Shown here in pieces: positions 5,329-5,664 of a stretch of DNA of 5,664 nt. Within the stretch, counting starts at the first letter, position 1. Each line of letters starts with the position of its first letter. This stretch comes from an uncultured Bacteroidaceae bacterium (lineage in GTDB: Bacteria; Bacteroidota; Bacteroidia; Bacteroidales; Bacteroidaceae). A program made the position numbers and the translations under genes. The notes beneath the pieces were generated by a model. The model saw only the letters and a list, made by a program, of their open reading frames with translations, was not told where the DNA came from and did no database searches. Where the stretch lies: NCBI GenBank assembly GCA_904501945.1, contig CAJGCU010000122.1:1-5664 (forward strand). Direction: 5' to 3'.

Positions 5329-5664
5329 ATGTTAGAAATCGGATTGAAATATACAAGTGAACAGAAGGTTACAGAGACCGTAACTGCTATAGCGCTTGGT
5401 TCAGGAGATATGCCCGTGTTTGCAACTCCTGCTATGCTGGCTTTGATGGAAAATGCAGCTATGCTGGCGGTTGCAAAAGAGTTGCCAGAAGGTTGTACAA
5501 CTGTTGGAGGGCAGATAGAGTCTTCGCATTTGAAGCCTTCTAAAATGGGAGATGTTGTTTGTGCTACAGCAGAAGTTATTAAGGTGGACGGAAAGAAAAT
5601 CTATTTCAAAGTCAGTGCCTTTTCTGGCGAAACTCTTCTTGGCGAAGGTACTCATCTGCGTTTC
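5329..5664 (+). CDS. FlK-like hotdog-fold acyl-CoA thioesterase, 3' end outside the window
   Basis: 112 codons are visible and the frame is open to the window edge. Family members are about 125-140 residues, so most of the protein is present. The sequence aligns well by eye with the fluoroacetyl-CoA thioesterase (FlK) family. The catalytic Thr and Glu fall in VFATPAMLALMENAAM (Thr33, Glu41) and the His in IESSHLKP (His67), with the same spacing (8 and 26 residues) as Thr42, Glu50 and His76 in FlK. GEGTHLRF near the end matches the family's GTHxR motif. It should be a cytosolic thioesterase hydrolysing a small acyl-CoA or clearing a toxic or stalled one; the substrate is unknown. The segment corresponding to FlK's hydrophobic lid appears about four residues shorter, which argues against reading it as a fluoroacetate-resistance enzyme. 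It is divergent from all other genes here and has its own promoter-like site. Confidence 0.88.
   Translation, partial: MLEIGLKYTSEQKVTETVTAIALGSGDMPVFATPAMLALMENAAMLAVAKELPEGCTTVGGQIESSHLKPSKMGDVVCATAEVIKVDGKKIYFKVSAFSGETLLGEGTHLRF

Noticed and set aside
5401..5655. 84-codon frame antisense to the thioesterase
   Set aside because: The plus-strand frame has the complete FlK-type triad and family motifs, so the antisense frame is a shadow.
1..5664. Defence system, mobile element, CRISPR array, tRNA or riboswitch
   Set aside because: No coding region resembles nucleases, transposases, integrases, reverse transcriptases or toxins. There are no regularly spaced exact repeats or terminal inverted repeats, and no cloverleaf or conserved riboswitch core was recognisable.

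Overview
The window looks like chromosomal DNA of a Bacteroidales bacterium, most likely Prevotella or a close relative. The evidence is threefold: three promoter-like sites carrying the Bacteroidota -7 consensus TAnnTTTG, AT-rich leaders without Shine-Dalgarno sequences, and gene content typical of saccharolytic Bacteroidales (a secreted glycosidase, a secreted CE1-type esterase, a carboxylesterase lipoprotein and a DUF4250 protein). The genus is an inference; the phylum is well supported.

Layout from right to left. The last 336 bases hold a plus-strand FlK-like hotdog thioesterase, cut by the window edge. A 434-base gene-free region (4895-5328) separates it from everything else, which lies on the minus strand. 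This divergent region has one promoter-like site facing each way, and between them a cluster of TCGTA/TACGA motifs with two degenerate 23-bp tandem units. Reading leftward on the minus strand come a small DUF4250 protein (4694-4894), a type-B carboxylesterase with a lipoprotein-like signal (3116-4591), and a secreted CE1-like esterase (1835-3076) with an odd Gly/Gln/Arg/Pro-rich insert. The esterase transcript ends at a strong intrinsic terminator (1757-1797). A new promoter-like site (1698-1728) then drives an Xaa-Pro aminopeptidase (250-1644). The 5' end of a secreted glycoside hydrolase family 2 gene follows only 5-14 bases later and runs off the left edge.

Two minus-strand transcription units can be inferred. 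The first is (DUF4250?)-carboxylesterase-CE1 esterase, whose two exported esterases sit 39 bases apart and probably remove ester substituents (acetyl, feruloyl or similar) from plant or host glycans. The second is aminopeptidase P-GH2 glycosidase. The rest of the GH2 gene and further glycan genes, if any, lie left of the window.

I see no RNA gene, CRISPR array, insertion sequence, phage gene or defence system. The window is mostly ordinary metabolic and glycan-degradation sequence. The parts most worth a second look are the TCGTA-rich intergenic cluster and the low-complexity insert in the CE1 esterase.
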